Source: Streptomyces sp. yr375 (GTDB lineage: Bacteria > Actinomycetota > Actinomycetes > Streptomycetales > Streptomycetaceae). Taken from it: a stretch of DNA of 64,000 nt. The notes under the pieces are model-generated. The model saw nothing but the letters and a program-made list of their open reading frames with translations. It was not told the DNA's origin and made no database searches. Positions 1 to 22,509 of the stretch are shown here, piece after piece. Each line of letters begins with the position of its first letter. The first letter of the stretch is position 1. The translations under genes were made by a program, and so were the position numbers. The stretch covers positions 1-64,000 of the forward strand of contig NZ_FOFF01000037.1 of assembly GCF_900110755.1 (NCBI RefSeq), in the 5' to 3' direction.

Positions 1-2
1 TG

Positions 3-13883
<13,881 letters not shown>

Positions 13884-13885
13884 TC

Positions 13886-16800
13886 ATGAGTGATGTCACC
13901 CGTCTCCGCGACTACCTGCGCAAGGTCACCGTCGACCTGCACGAGACCCGGCAGCGGTTGCGCGAGTACGAGCAGCGCGACGCCGAACCGGTCGCCGTCG
14001 TCGGCATGGCCTGCCGCTTCCCCGGCGGCATCGCCTCGCCCGATGACCTGTGGGAGGTGGTCGCCGCCGGCCACGACGTGATGTCGGCCTTCCCCGGCAA
14101 CCGGGGCTGGCCGCTGGACCGCCTCTACGACCCCGATCCGGACCGCCCCGGCACCACCTACGTCAAAGAGGCCGGATTCCTGCACGACGTGGCCGACTTC
14201 GACGCCACGTTCTTCGGGATCTCGCCCCGCGAGGCGCTGGCCATGGACCCGCAGCAACGGCTGCTGCTGGAGACCTCCTGGGAGGCGCTGGAGCACGCCG
14301 GCATCGACCCGCTGTCGCTGCGCGGCAGCCAGACCGGCGTGTTCGTCGGCAGCGGCGCGCAGGACTACGGGATGCTCGCCGCGCAGGCCGCCGACGACCT
14401 GGAAGGCTTCCTGCTGACCGGCAACGCGATCAGCGTGCTGTCCGGCCGGGTGTCCTACACCCTGGGCCTGGAGGGGCCCGCGCTGTCCGTGGACACCGCC
14501 TGCTCGGCCTCGCTGGTCGCCCTGCACCTGGCCTGCCAGTCGCTGGCCCGCGGCGAGTGTTCGCTCGCGCTGGCCGGGGGAGCGTCCGTGCTGTCCACCC
14601 CGGCCGGGTTCGTGGAACTGTCCCGGCAGCGCGGCCTGGCCCCCGACGGCCGCGCCAAGGCGTTCGCCGAGGCCGCGGACGGCACCGCCTGGTCCGAAGG
14701 GGCCGGGGTACTGGTCGTGGAGCGGCTGTCCGACGCGCGCCGCAACGGCCACCGCGTGCTGGCCGTGGTACGCGGCTCGGCGGTCAACCAGGACGGCGCG
14801 TCCAACGGGCTGACCGCCCCCAACGGGCCCTCACAGGAACGGGTCATCCGCGCCGCGCTGGCCGACGCGGACCTGACCGCCGCCGACATCGACGCGGTCG
14901 AGGCACACGGCACCGGCACCGCGCTGGGCGACCCGATCGAGGCCAACGCGCTGCTGGCCACCTACGGCCGCAACCGGCCCGCCGACCGCCCCCTGTGGCT
15001 GGGCTCGCTGAAGTCCAACCTGGGCCACTCCGGCGCGGCCGCCGGGGTCGGCGGCGTGATCAAGATGGTCATGGCGCTGCGCGGCGACCACCTGCCACGC
15101 ACCCTGCACGTCGACGCCCCCACCTCCAAGGTGGACTTCTCCGCCGGCAACGTGGCACTGCTGACCGAGCCCCAACCCTGGCCACAAACCGGCCGCCCAC
15201 GCCGCGCCGGCGTCTCCGCCTTCGGCATCAGCGGCACCAACGCCCACGTCCTCCTGGAACAGGCCCCGGAGTTCATCACCCCGGACCCCGACACCCCCGA
15301 CGGCCGGCCGACCTCGCCCGGCACGACTGCCCCGGCGGGCACGGCCGTTCCGTCCGCTCGGGCAAGCACGACCGCCCCGGCCGCTACCACTGCCCCGGCA
15401 GGCGCGACCGCCTCGTCCGCCCCGGCGGACACGACTGCCCCGGCGGGCACGACTGCCCCGGCGGGCACGACTGCCCCGGCGGGCACGACTGCCCCGGCGG
15501 GCACGACTGCCCCGGCGGGCACGACTGCCCCAGCCGGTACCGCCGCCCCGGCGGCCACAACCGCCCCGGCCGGCACAACCGTTCCGACCGCCCCGCCCGC
15601 CCCCGTACCCATAGCGGTGTCGGGTCGCAGTCGGGAGGCGTTGCGGGCTCAGGGCGATCGGCTGTTGCCGTTGGTGCAGCGTGGGACGCCGTTGCCCGAT
15701 CTCGCCGCCGCCCTGCTGCGTCACCGTTCCGCCCTCGAACACCGTGCCGTGGTCGTCGCCGACGACGCGGACACCGTCGCTGCGGGACTGCGCGCGCTGG
15801 CCGAGGGGCGGCCGCACGACGCGGTGGTCAGTGGCACCGCCGTGCCGACCGACCGGGTCGTGTTCGTGTTCCCCGGTCAGGGCTCGCAGTGGGCGGGCAT
15901 GGCCGTCGAACTGCTCGACTCCGCCCCGGTGTTCGCCGCGCACCTGGCCGAGTGCGACAGCGCGGCCCGCGCCTTCGTGGACTGGTCCATCGCCGACGTG
16001 CTGCGCGGCGCGCCCGGCGCTCCCTCCATGGAGCCCATCGAGATCCTGCAGCCGGTGCTGTTCGCGGTGATGGTGTCGCTGGCCGAGCTGTGGCGCTCCT
16101 ACGGCCTCACCCCGGCCGCGGTGGTCGGCAGCAGCCAGGGCGAGATCGCCGCCGCCTACACCGCGGGGGCGCTGTCCCTGCACGACGCGCTGAAGATCGT
16201 AGTGCTGCGCAGCCAGTTGTTCGCCGACGAACTGCGCGGCAACGGCGCGGTGGTGTCCGTGGCCGCGCCCGAGCAGCAGGTCCGCGCCAGGCTGGCCGCC
16301 CAGGGCGACGACACGCTGCACATCGGCGGCGTCAACGGCCCCAACGCGGTCACCGTGGTCGGCCCGCCGGCCGGTCTGGACCGGTTCGTCGCCGAGGCCA
16401 CCGCCGACGGGCTGCGCGCCCGGCTGGTCGGCTCCACCGTCGCCTCGCACTGCGACCAGGTCGACCCGCTGCGCGAACGCATCCTGGACATGTTCGCCGA
16501 CATCCGGCCCACCGCCACCACGGTGCCGTTCTGCTCCACCGTCACCGGCGAGTTCACCGACCCCGCCACCCTGGGCGCGCCGTACTGGTTCGACAACGCC
16601 CGCCGGCCGGTGGCCTTCGACCCGGCCGTGCGCACCCTGCTGGCCGCGGGGCTGCGATTCTTCGTCGAGGTCAGCCCGCACCCGGTGCTGGTCACCGCCG
16701 TGCAGGACATCGCCGAGGACGCCGGGGCCGACGCCGCCGTGGTCGGTTCGCTGCGCCGCGACCAGGGCGGCCTGGACCGGTTCCTGCGCTCGGTCGCCGA

Positions 16801-19579
16801 CGCGCACACCCGCGGCGCTCCGGTCGACCTCGGCGTCGCCCTGGCCGGCCGGGACACCGCCTGGGTGGACCTGCCCACCTACCCCTTCCAGCGGCAGCGC
16901 TACTGGCCCGAGGCCGACGCCACCGCCGTATCCGACCCGGCGGCCCCGGCCGACGCGGTGGAGTCCGGCTTCTGGGAAGCGGTGGAGAACGCCGACCTGG
17001 CCGGCCTCACCGAGACCCTGGAGCTGGACGCCGAACCACTGGCCGCGGTGCTGCCCGCGCTGTCCGCCTGGCGGCGGCAGCGTCGTGAGCAGTCCGTCGT
17101 GGACTCCTGGCGCTACGCACTGGACTGGCGGCCGGTGCCCGACCCGGCGAGCCCCCGGCTGTCCGGCGACTGGCTGGTCGCCGTGCCACCCGGGCACACC
17201 GGACCGGAACCCGATGCGCTGGCCCGGCACGGCGCTCGGGTGATCCGGGTCGAGGTCACCGCCGACCCGTCGGCCCCGGAAGCCCTGCGCACCGCGCTGG
17301 CCGGGGCGCGGCCGGACGGCGTGCTCGCCCTGCTGGACTGGCCGGCCGCCGTGTCCCTGGTCCGCGCCCTGCTCGAGCTGGGCGTGGCGGCCCCGCTCTG
17401 GTTCACCACCACGGAAGCGGTGGCCCTGGACGCCGCGCCGGACGGCGACCCGGACCGGGCCGCACTGTGGGGCCTGGCCCCGACGGTGTCCCTGGAACAC
17501 CCCGATCTCACCGGCGGCATCGTCGACCTGCCCGCCCGGCCCGACGAACGGGCGCTGACCCGCTGGTGCGCGGCGCTGTCCGGGCGTACCGGCGAGGAAC
17601 AGCTCGCCGTCCGCCCGGCCGGGCTGTTCGCCCGCCGCCTGGTGCGCAGCCCACTGACCGCGCCGACCGGCGCCGCCTGGCGGCCCACCGGCACCACCCT
17701 GGTCACCGGTGCGGACACCGCCGTGGGCGCGGCCGTGGCCCGTTCGCTGGCCGCCGCGGGCGCTCCCGCGCTGCTGCTGACCGTCGACCCCGGCGGCGAC
17801 GCACCGGCCGAGGACGCCACCGCCGAACTGCGTGAACTGGGCGTCGAGGTGCGCACCGTCGCCTGCGATCTGACCGACCGTGCGGCGGTGGCCGCGCTGC
17901 TCGCCGAACTGCCCGCCGGGCAGCCGCTCACCGCCGTCGTGCACACCGCCGTACCGCTCGACGAGACACCGCTGAGCACCCTCGACGGCGCAGCCGCATC
18001 CGCGCCGCGCCGGGGCGTCACCGCCGCGTGGCATCTGCACGAGCTGACCCGCGACGCCCCGCTCACCGCCTTCGTGCTGTTCTCCTCGATCTCCGGCACC
18101 TTCGGCGGCATCGGCCAGGCCGCCTACGCGGCGGCCACCGCCGGGCTGGACGCGCTGGCCGAGCACCGTGCCGCGGCCGGGCTGCCCGCCCTGTCGGTGG
18201 CCTGGGCCCCCTGGGCGGACCCGGCCGACACCACGGGTGTCGCGGCCACCCGCCGGGAACGGCTGGCCAGTCGTGGCATCGGGGTGCTGGACGAGCACCG
18301 CGCCCTCGCCGCGCTCGGCGACGCGCTCACCGCGGGCGACACCCGCCTGCTGCTGGCCGAGGTGGACTGGCCGCGGTTCAGGGGCGCGTACACCCTCACC
18401 GGCCCCCGCCCGCTGATCGCCGAGTTCACCCCCGACCGGGGCCGCCGTACGGCCACCGGCCCGGCCACCCCGGTCGTCGGCGAACTGGCGGCGCTGCCCG
18501 CCGCGGAGCGCTTGGGCGTGCTGCTGGCGGCGATCACCGGGCAGGCCGCGGCCGTTCTGGGCTTCCCGGACAGCTCCGCGATCGACCCGGCCCGCCGGCT
18601 CCTGGAACACGGCTTCGACTCGCTGACCACACTGGAACTGCGCAACCGGCTGACGGCGGCCACCGGGGTGCGGCTGACCGCGGCCACCCTGTTCGAGCAC
18701 GACACCCCCGAGGCGCTGGCCCGCCACCTTCAGGGCGAACTCGGCCCGGACCCGGTCGCCACCGCCGTGGCCGAGCCAGGCCTGTTCGCGGCCTTCCAGC
18801 ACCGGGCGGCCGAGGCCGGGAAGACCGGCGAGTTCGTCGAACTGCTCGCCGCCGCCGCCAAGCTGCGCACCACCTTCGGCTCCGCCGAGGAGGCCGGCGC
18901 CCTGCCCGAACCGGTGGAGCTGACCGCGCACGACGAGGGCCCGGTGCTGGTCTGCCTGCCCACCGTGCTGGCAACCTCCGGCCCGCACCAGTACGCCCGG
19001 TTCGCCGCCGGACTGCGCGAGCGGCGCGCGGTCTCCGCCATCGCGCTGCCCGGCTACCTGGACGGCGAACCGCTGCCCGCCGACCGGCCCGCCGCGATCG
19101 AGGCCGCCACCCGCCAGGTGCTGGCGGCGGCGGGGGAGCGGCCGGTGGTGCTGGTCGGCTACTCCTCGGGCGGCCTGCTGGCCGACGGCGTGGCGGCCCG
19201 ACTGGCCGCGCTGGGCCGCCCGGCCGCTGCCCTGGTGCTCATCGACACCTTCGTGTTCGGCGCCGAACTGCCCACCAGCGGCGCCGCGTTGTTCGAGCAG
19301 ATGTTCGCCCGGCTGGCCGACAGCGGCGCGGCCACCGACGCCCGCCTCACCGCGATGGGCGGCTACCTGCGGCTGCTCACCGACTGGGAACCCGGCGCCT
19401 GCCCGACGCCGATCCTGGTGGCCCGCGCCACCGAGCCCCTCGCCGGGTTCGACCGCCCGCCGGCCACCTGGGCCTACCCGCACGACGCGGTGGAACTGGT
19501 GGGCGACCACTTCACCGTCCTCGAAGAGCACGCCGACCGTACTGCTCAGGCGGTGCACGAGTGGCTGGAGAAGCGATGA
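13886..19579 (+). CDS. Terminal type I polyketide synthase module with thioesterase (KS-AT-KR(inactive)-ACP-TE)
   Basis: Last extension module and chain-release enzyme of the assembly line, about 1897 residues. The ATG at 13886 lies 2 nt after the previous stop and opens an N-terminal coiled-coil docking segment (SDVTRLRDYLRK, LHETRQRLREYEQ) that pairs with the upstream synthase. KS about 13985-15260 (Cys 14501, TACSAS). A Pro/Ala/Thr/Gly linker with a tandem hexapeptide precedes AT (about 15858-16910), which has GSSQGE (Ser 16133) and VASH (16439-16450). KR about 17690-18240 is degenerate: TGADTAVG loop, catalytic Asn replaced by Thr (18136) although the Tyr (18124) remains. ACP has GFDS (Ser 18620). 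TE about 18770-19575 carries GYSSGG (Ser 19163), an Asp in LIDTF and His in GDHF (19508). It overlaps the next gene by 4 nt (ATGA). Confidence 0.96.
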   Translation: MSDVTRLRDYLRKVTVDLHETRQRLREYEQRDAEPVAVVGMACRFPGGIASPDDLWEVVAAGHDVMSAFPGNRGWPLDRLYDPDPDRPGTTYVKEAGFLHDVADFDATFFGISPREALAMDPQQRLLLETSWEALEHAGIDPLSLRGSQTGVFVGSGAQDYGMLAAQAADDLEGFLLTGNAISVLSGRVSYTLGLEGPALSVDTACSASLVALHLACQSLARGECSLALAGGASVLSTPAGFVELSRQRGLAPDGRAKAFAEAADGTAWSEGAGVLVVERLSDARRNGHRVLAVVRGSAVNQDGASNGLTAPNGPSQERVIRAALADADLTAADIDAVEAHGTGTALGDPIEANALLATYGRNRPADRPLWLGSLKSNLGHSGAAAGVGGVIKMVMALRGDHLPRTLHVDAPTSKVDFSAGNVALLTEPQPWPQTGRPRRAGVSAFGISGTNAHVLLEQAPEFITPDPDTPDGRPTSPGTTAPAGTAVPSARASTTAPAATTAPAGATASSAPADTTAPAGTTAPAGTTAPAGTTAPAGTTAPAGTTAPAGTAAPAATTAPAGTTVPTAPPAPVPIAVSGRSREALRAQGDRLLPLVQRGTPLPDLAAALLRHRSALEHRAVVVADDADTVAAGLRALAEGRPHDAVVSGTAVPTDRVVFVFPGQGSQWAGMAVELLDSAPVFAAHLAECDSAARAFVDWSIADVLRGAPGAPSMEPIEILQPVLFAVMVSLAELWRSYGLTPAAVVGSSQGEIAAAYTAGALSLHDALKIVVLRSQLFADELRGNGAVVSVAAPEQQVRARLAAQGDDTLHIGGVNGPNAVTVVGPPAGLDRFVAEATADGLRARLVGSTVASHCDQVDPLRERILDMFADIRPTATTVPFCSTVTGEFTDPATLGAPYWFDNARRPVAFDPAVRTLLAAGLRFFVEVSPHPVLVTAVQDIAEDAGADAAVVGSLRRDQGGLDRFLRSVADAHTRGAPVDLGVALAGRDTAWVDLPTYPFQRQRYWPEADATAVSDPAAPADAVESGFWEAVENADLAGLTETLELDAEPLAAVLPALSAWRRQRREQSVVDSWRYALDWRPVPDPASPRLSGDWLVAVPPGHTGPEPDALARHGARVIRVEVTADPSAPEALRTALAGARPDGVLALLDWPAAVSLVRALLELGVAAPLWFTTTEAVALDAAPDGDPDRAALWGLAPTVSLEHPDLTGGIVDLPARPDERALTRWCAALSGRTGEEQLAVRPAGLFARRLVRSPLTAPTGAAWRPTGTTLVTGADTAVGAAVARSLAAAGAPALLLTVDPGGDAPAEDATAELRELGVEVRTVACDLTDRAAVAALLAELPAGQPLTAVVHTAVPLDETPLSTLDGAAASAPRRGVTAAWHLHELTRDAPLTAFVLFSSISGTFGGIGQAAYAAATAGLDALAEHRAAAGLPALSVAWAPWADPADTTGVAATRRERLASRGIGVLDEHRALAALGDALTAGDTRLLLAEVDWPRFRGAYTLTGPRPLIAEFTPDRGRRTATGPATPVVGELAALPAAERLGVLLAAITGQAAAVLGFPDSSAIDPARRLLEHGFDSLTTLELRNRLTAATGVRLTAATLFEHDTPEALARHLQGELGPDPVATAVAEPGLFAAFQHRAAEAGKTGEFVELLAAAAKLRTTFGSAEEAGALPEPVELTAHDEGPVLVCLPTVLATSGPHQYARFAAGLRERRAVSAIALPGYLDGEPLPADRPAAIEAATRQVLAAAGERPVVLVGYSSGGLLADGVAARLAALGRPAAALVLIDTFVFGAELPTSGAALFEQMFARLADSGAATDARLTAMGGYLRLLTDWEPGACPTPILVARATEPLAGFDRPPATWAYPHDAVELVGDHFTVLEEHADRTAQAVHEWLEKR
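15431..15538 (+). repeat. 18-bp tandem repeat encoding TTAPAG in the KS-AT linker
   Basis: Five identical 18-bp copies (unit ACGACTGCCCCGGCGGGC) run from 15431 to 15520, and a sixth copy changed at a few bases ends at 15538. An isolated exact copy lies at 15323-15340, and degenerate copies continue to about 15590. In frame they encode six consecutive TTAPAG hexapeptides inside an unusually long Pro/Ala/Thr/Gly linker between KS and AT of the last module. The unit is a multiple of three, so copy-number change would keep the frame. This looks like slippage-driven linker growth. Confidence 0.95.
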
Positions 19580-21126
19580 CGCAACGTACTACCGTTCTGG
19601 TCGTCGGCGCGGGCCCCTGCGGCCTGGCCATGGCCGCGCAGTTGAGCCGGCTCGGCGTCGAGGTCACCGTGGTGGACGCGGAGAGCCGGCCGCACACCGG
19701 CTCCCGGGCGATCCTGCTGTGGCCGCCGGTGCGCGAGGTGCTCGGCGAACTCGGCCTGGCCGAGCGCGCCGCCCGCGACGCCGTACGGCCCGCCGCGCTC
19801 CACTACCACCTGGGGACCGGCGGCAGCGTGCGGGTGCCGCTGAGCGAGGTCAACGCCCCGCTGGTGCTGCCCCAGGAGCGCACCGCGCGGCTGCTGGCGG
19901 AGACGCTGGCCGACCGCGGCGTCGACGTCGCGTGGGGCACCCGGGTCACCGACGTCGTCCCGGGCGAGCACACCGTGACGGTCACCGCGACCCGCGCGGA
20001 CGGCGGCACCACCGAGATCGAGGCCGACTGGGTGGTGGGCGCGGACGGGCTGCGCAGCCAGGTGCGCGCCCAGTTGGGCATCGACTTCTCCGGAGCCCGG
20101 TTCCCGGCCACCTTCCTCCTCGCCGAGGGACGCATCGCCGGGAAGACCGGCACGGGGGAGACCGGCGACGGGGGGAACGGCACGGGGGAGAGCGGCACCC
20201 AGGGGATCAGCACCGAGGAGATCCACTACTTCCTCGCCGACGCCGGAGTCGCGCTGCTCGCCCCGCTGCCCGGCGGCGAGTTCCGCCTCTCCGGCGCCGT
20301 CCCGGCGGGCACCGAGGCCACCGCCGAACACGCCCAGGCACTGCTGGACGAACGCGGCCCCGGCGGGCTGCGCTTCACCGAGGTGCGCACCGTGACGCTG
20401 TTCTCCAGCGACGAGCGGGTGGCCGGCGCGCTGCGCTCCGGCCGCTGCTTCCTCGTCGGCGACGCCGCGCACGTGCACAGCCCGATCGGCGGCCAGGGCC
20501 TCAACCTCGGCATCCCGGACACCCGCAACCTGGCCTGGAAGCTCGCCGGCGTGGTGCACGGCCGACTGCACGAGTCGATCCTGGACAGCTACGACCCCGA
20601 GCGGCGCGCCGCGATCGCGCAGACCCTCCAGGCCACCGGCCGGATGGCCCGGCAGGCCGTGGCCGGCCCGCTGGCCCGCCGGATCCGCGACCTCACCTGG
20701 CGGCTGCTGGCGGGCTCCGGCGCGCTGGCCCGCGGCTACGCCCCGATGCTGGCCGGCTGGCGCAGCCACTACCCGGACGTACTGTTCGGCGCCCCCGCCG
20801 ACCGCACGCAGCGCTCCAGGCCGCGACCCGGAACCCGGGACCCCCGATGGATCCCCCGGCCCTCCGACGAACTGGCCGGCCGCTTCCAGTTGCTCACCTA
20901 CGGCGGCCCGACCGGCCAACTCGCCGCCACCGCAGCCGAGTTGGCCGACCGGCTGCCCGAACTGGTCGCGCACTTCCCGCTGGACGGCCCAAAACAGCGG
21001 TTCGTACTGCTGCGCCCGGACGGCTACGTGGCCGCCTCCGGCGGCGCGGACCGGTTCCCCGGCGTCGCTGCGCAGCTCGCCGCGCTGGCCCCCGCCCCGT
21101 CATCCCCGGCCGCGACCGCTCGGTGA
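19576..21126 (+). CDS. FAD-dependent monooxygenase (class A flavoprotein hydroxylase family)
   Basis: Flavin monooxygenase of about 516 residues, probably oxidising the released or nascent polyketide with NAD(P)H and O2. The N-terminus has the Rossmann dinucleotide motif GAGPCGLAMAAQL; GADGLRSQVR and the FAD-ribityl motif GDAAHVHSPIGGQGLNLGIPD are conserved in the aromatic-hydroxylase/epoxidase family (FAD_binding_3). The ATG overlaps the thioesterase stop (ATGA), so it is translationally coupled to the synthase and belongs to the cluster. An insertion near residues 190-210 is rich in Gly and Thr and built from 12-bp-like repeats (about 20150-20205). Family members include hydroxylases, epoxidases and Baeyer-Villiger-type enzymes; the exact reaction cannot be read from sequence. 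Confidence 0.92.
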   Translation: MTQRTTVLVVGAGPCGLAMAAQLSRLGVEVTVVDAESRPHTGSRAILLWPPVREVLGELGLAERAARDAVRPAALHYHLGTGGSVRVPLSEVNAPLVLPQERTARLLAETLADRGVDVAWGTRVTDVVPGEHTVTVTATRADGGTTEIEADWVVGADGLRSQVRAQLGIDFSGARFPATFLLAEGRIAGKTGTGETGDGGNGTGESGTQGISTEEIHYFLADAGVALLAPLPGGEFRLSGAVPAGTEATAEHAQALLDERGPGGLRFTEVRTVTLFSSDERVAGALRSGRCFLVGDAAHVHSPIGGQGLNLGIPDTRNLAWKLAGVVHGRLHESILDSYDPERRAAIAQTLQATGRMARQAVAGPLARRIRDLTWRLLAGSGALARGYAPMLAGWRSHYPDVLFGAPADRTQRSRPRPGTRDPRWIPRPSDELAGRFQLLTYGGPTGQLAATAAELADRLPELVAHFPLDGPKQRFVLLRPDGYVAASGGADRFPGVAAQLAALAPAPSSPAATAR

Positions 21127-21157
21127 CGGCCGAGCACCCACGATGAGAGGACACGAC

Positions 21158-22420
21158 ATGCCCAACCCCGACGGTGAGGTGGCCACCGGCTGTCCCGTGC
21201 ACGCCGACGCCCCGGCGGGCCCCCGCCCGTGGACGCCCGGCCTGCCCGAGCCCCGCCCGGTGGAGCGACTGCTGCTGCCCGACGGCAACCCGGTCTGGAT
21301 GATCACCCGCTACGACGAGGCGCTCGCCGCGCTCAACAACCGCAAGCTGAGCAAGAACTGGGACAACGCGCTGCCCGAGCTGTGGCCCTCGCTGGGCTAC
21401 GACGGCCGCAAGTCCATCCTCAACCAGCACATGAACCTCGCCGACCCGCCCGAGCACACCCGGCTGCGCGGACTGGTGTCCAAGGCGTTCACCCCGCGCC
21501 GGGTGGCCGACCTCGGCGAGCGGATCCAGCAGATCACCGACGAACTGCTCGACGCGGTCGCCGAGGCGGGCACCGCCGACCTCAAGGACGCCTTCATCTC
21601 GCCGCTGATATCGACGGTGCTGTACGAGATGCTCGGCGTGCCGCTGGCCGACCGCGAGGAGTTCGAGCGCAACACCTACATCTTCGTCGGCCTGGGCAAC
21701 TCCTCCAGCCCTGAGGAGGTCGTCGCCTCGGTCGGCTGGTTCGAGGAGTACCTGACCGACCTGACCGCGCAGCGCCGCGCCGACCCCGGCCAGGACCTCA
21801 TCTCCGGTCTGGTGCAGGCCAACGAGGACGGCGACGCCCTCGCCGACCTGGAGATCCGCTCCACGGTCATGCTGCTGCTCCTGGCCGGCGCGGAGACCAC
21901 CATCAACCTGCTGTCCAACGGCATCCTCGAACTGCTGCGCCACCCCGGGCAACTGGCCGAGGTCAAGAACGACCCCGAGGCGCTCGGCCCGGCCGTCGAG
22001 GAACTGCTGCGGCTGACCAGCCCGGTGTTCACCGCGGTGTACCGCTTCGCCACCGAGGACATGGTGCTGGGCGGCGCGCAGGTCCGGGCGGGCGAGCACG
22101 TGATGATCTCGCTGGCGGCGGCCAACCACGACGCCGGGCAGTTCAGCGACCCGCAGACGCTGGACATCCACCGCGACGCGTCCAGGCACCTGGCGCTGGG
22201 CCACGGCACGCACTTCTGCATCGGCGCCCCGCTGGCCCGGCTCAAGGCCCGGATCGCCCTGCGCACCTTGTTCGACCGTTTCGAGGACCTCCAACTCGCG
22301 GTTCCGGAGGAGAAGTTGACTTGGACGCCCAGCCTGGTGGCCAACAGCCTCGACCACCTCCCGGTGACCTTCACCGCAGCAACCCCGGTCGGCCCGGCCA
22401 CCCCGGTCGCCGCGGGCTGA
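21158..22420 (+). CDS. Cytochrome P450 (first cluster P450)
   Basis: Soluble bacterial P450 of about 420 residues, predicted to hydroxylate or otherwise oxidise the polyketide using ferredoxin-supplied electrons; no ferredoxin gene is visible nearby. Seen: I-helix LLLAGAETTINLL, K-helix EELLR, and heme loop LALGHGTHFCIGAPLAR, where the usual first Phe of the FxxGxxxCxG signature is Leu. I chose the ATG at 21158 because GAGAGG (21145-21150) lies 7 nt upstream; an in-frame ATG at 21143 has no comparable site. It starts 31 nt after the FAD monooxygenase stop on the same strand, so it is probably in the same operon. Confidence 0.93.
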   Translation: MPNPDGEVATGCPVHADAPAGPRPWTPGLPEPRPVERLLLPDGNPVWMITRYDEALAALNNRKLSKNWDNALPELWPSLGYDGRKSILNQHMNLADPPEHTRLRGLVSKAFTPRRVADLGERIQQITDELLDAVAEAGTADLKDAFISPLISTVLYEMLGVPLADREEFERNTYIFVGLGNSSSPEEVVASVGWFEEYLTDLTAQRRADPGQDLISGLVQANEDGDALADLEIRSTVMLLLLAGAETTINLLSNGILELLRHPGQLAEVKNDPEALGPAVEELLRLTSPVFTAVYRFATEDMVLGGAQVRAGEHVMISLAAANHDAGQFSDPQTLDIHRDASRHLALGHGTHFCIGAPLARLKARIALRTLFDRFEDLQLAVPEEKLTWTPSLVANSLDHLPVTFTAATPVGPATPVAAG

Positions 22421-22509
22421 CACCCGGCGCGGCACCACCCCGAACACCCCGAGACGAGACCTTTCCGCGCGGCGACCGCTATCCCGCGCGGGGTTGGGAA
22501 CGACCAGTC

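Noticed and set aside
15384..15578. Tandem repeat as a CRISPR array
   Set aside because: Units are contiguous without spacers and keep the reading frame of the synthase.
14831..19558. Another long antisense open frame under the terminal synthase
   Set aside because: Same reason; no recognisable motif, opposite to catalytic domains.
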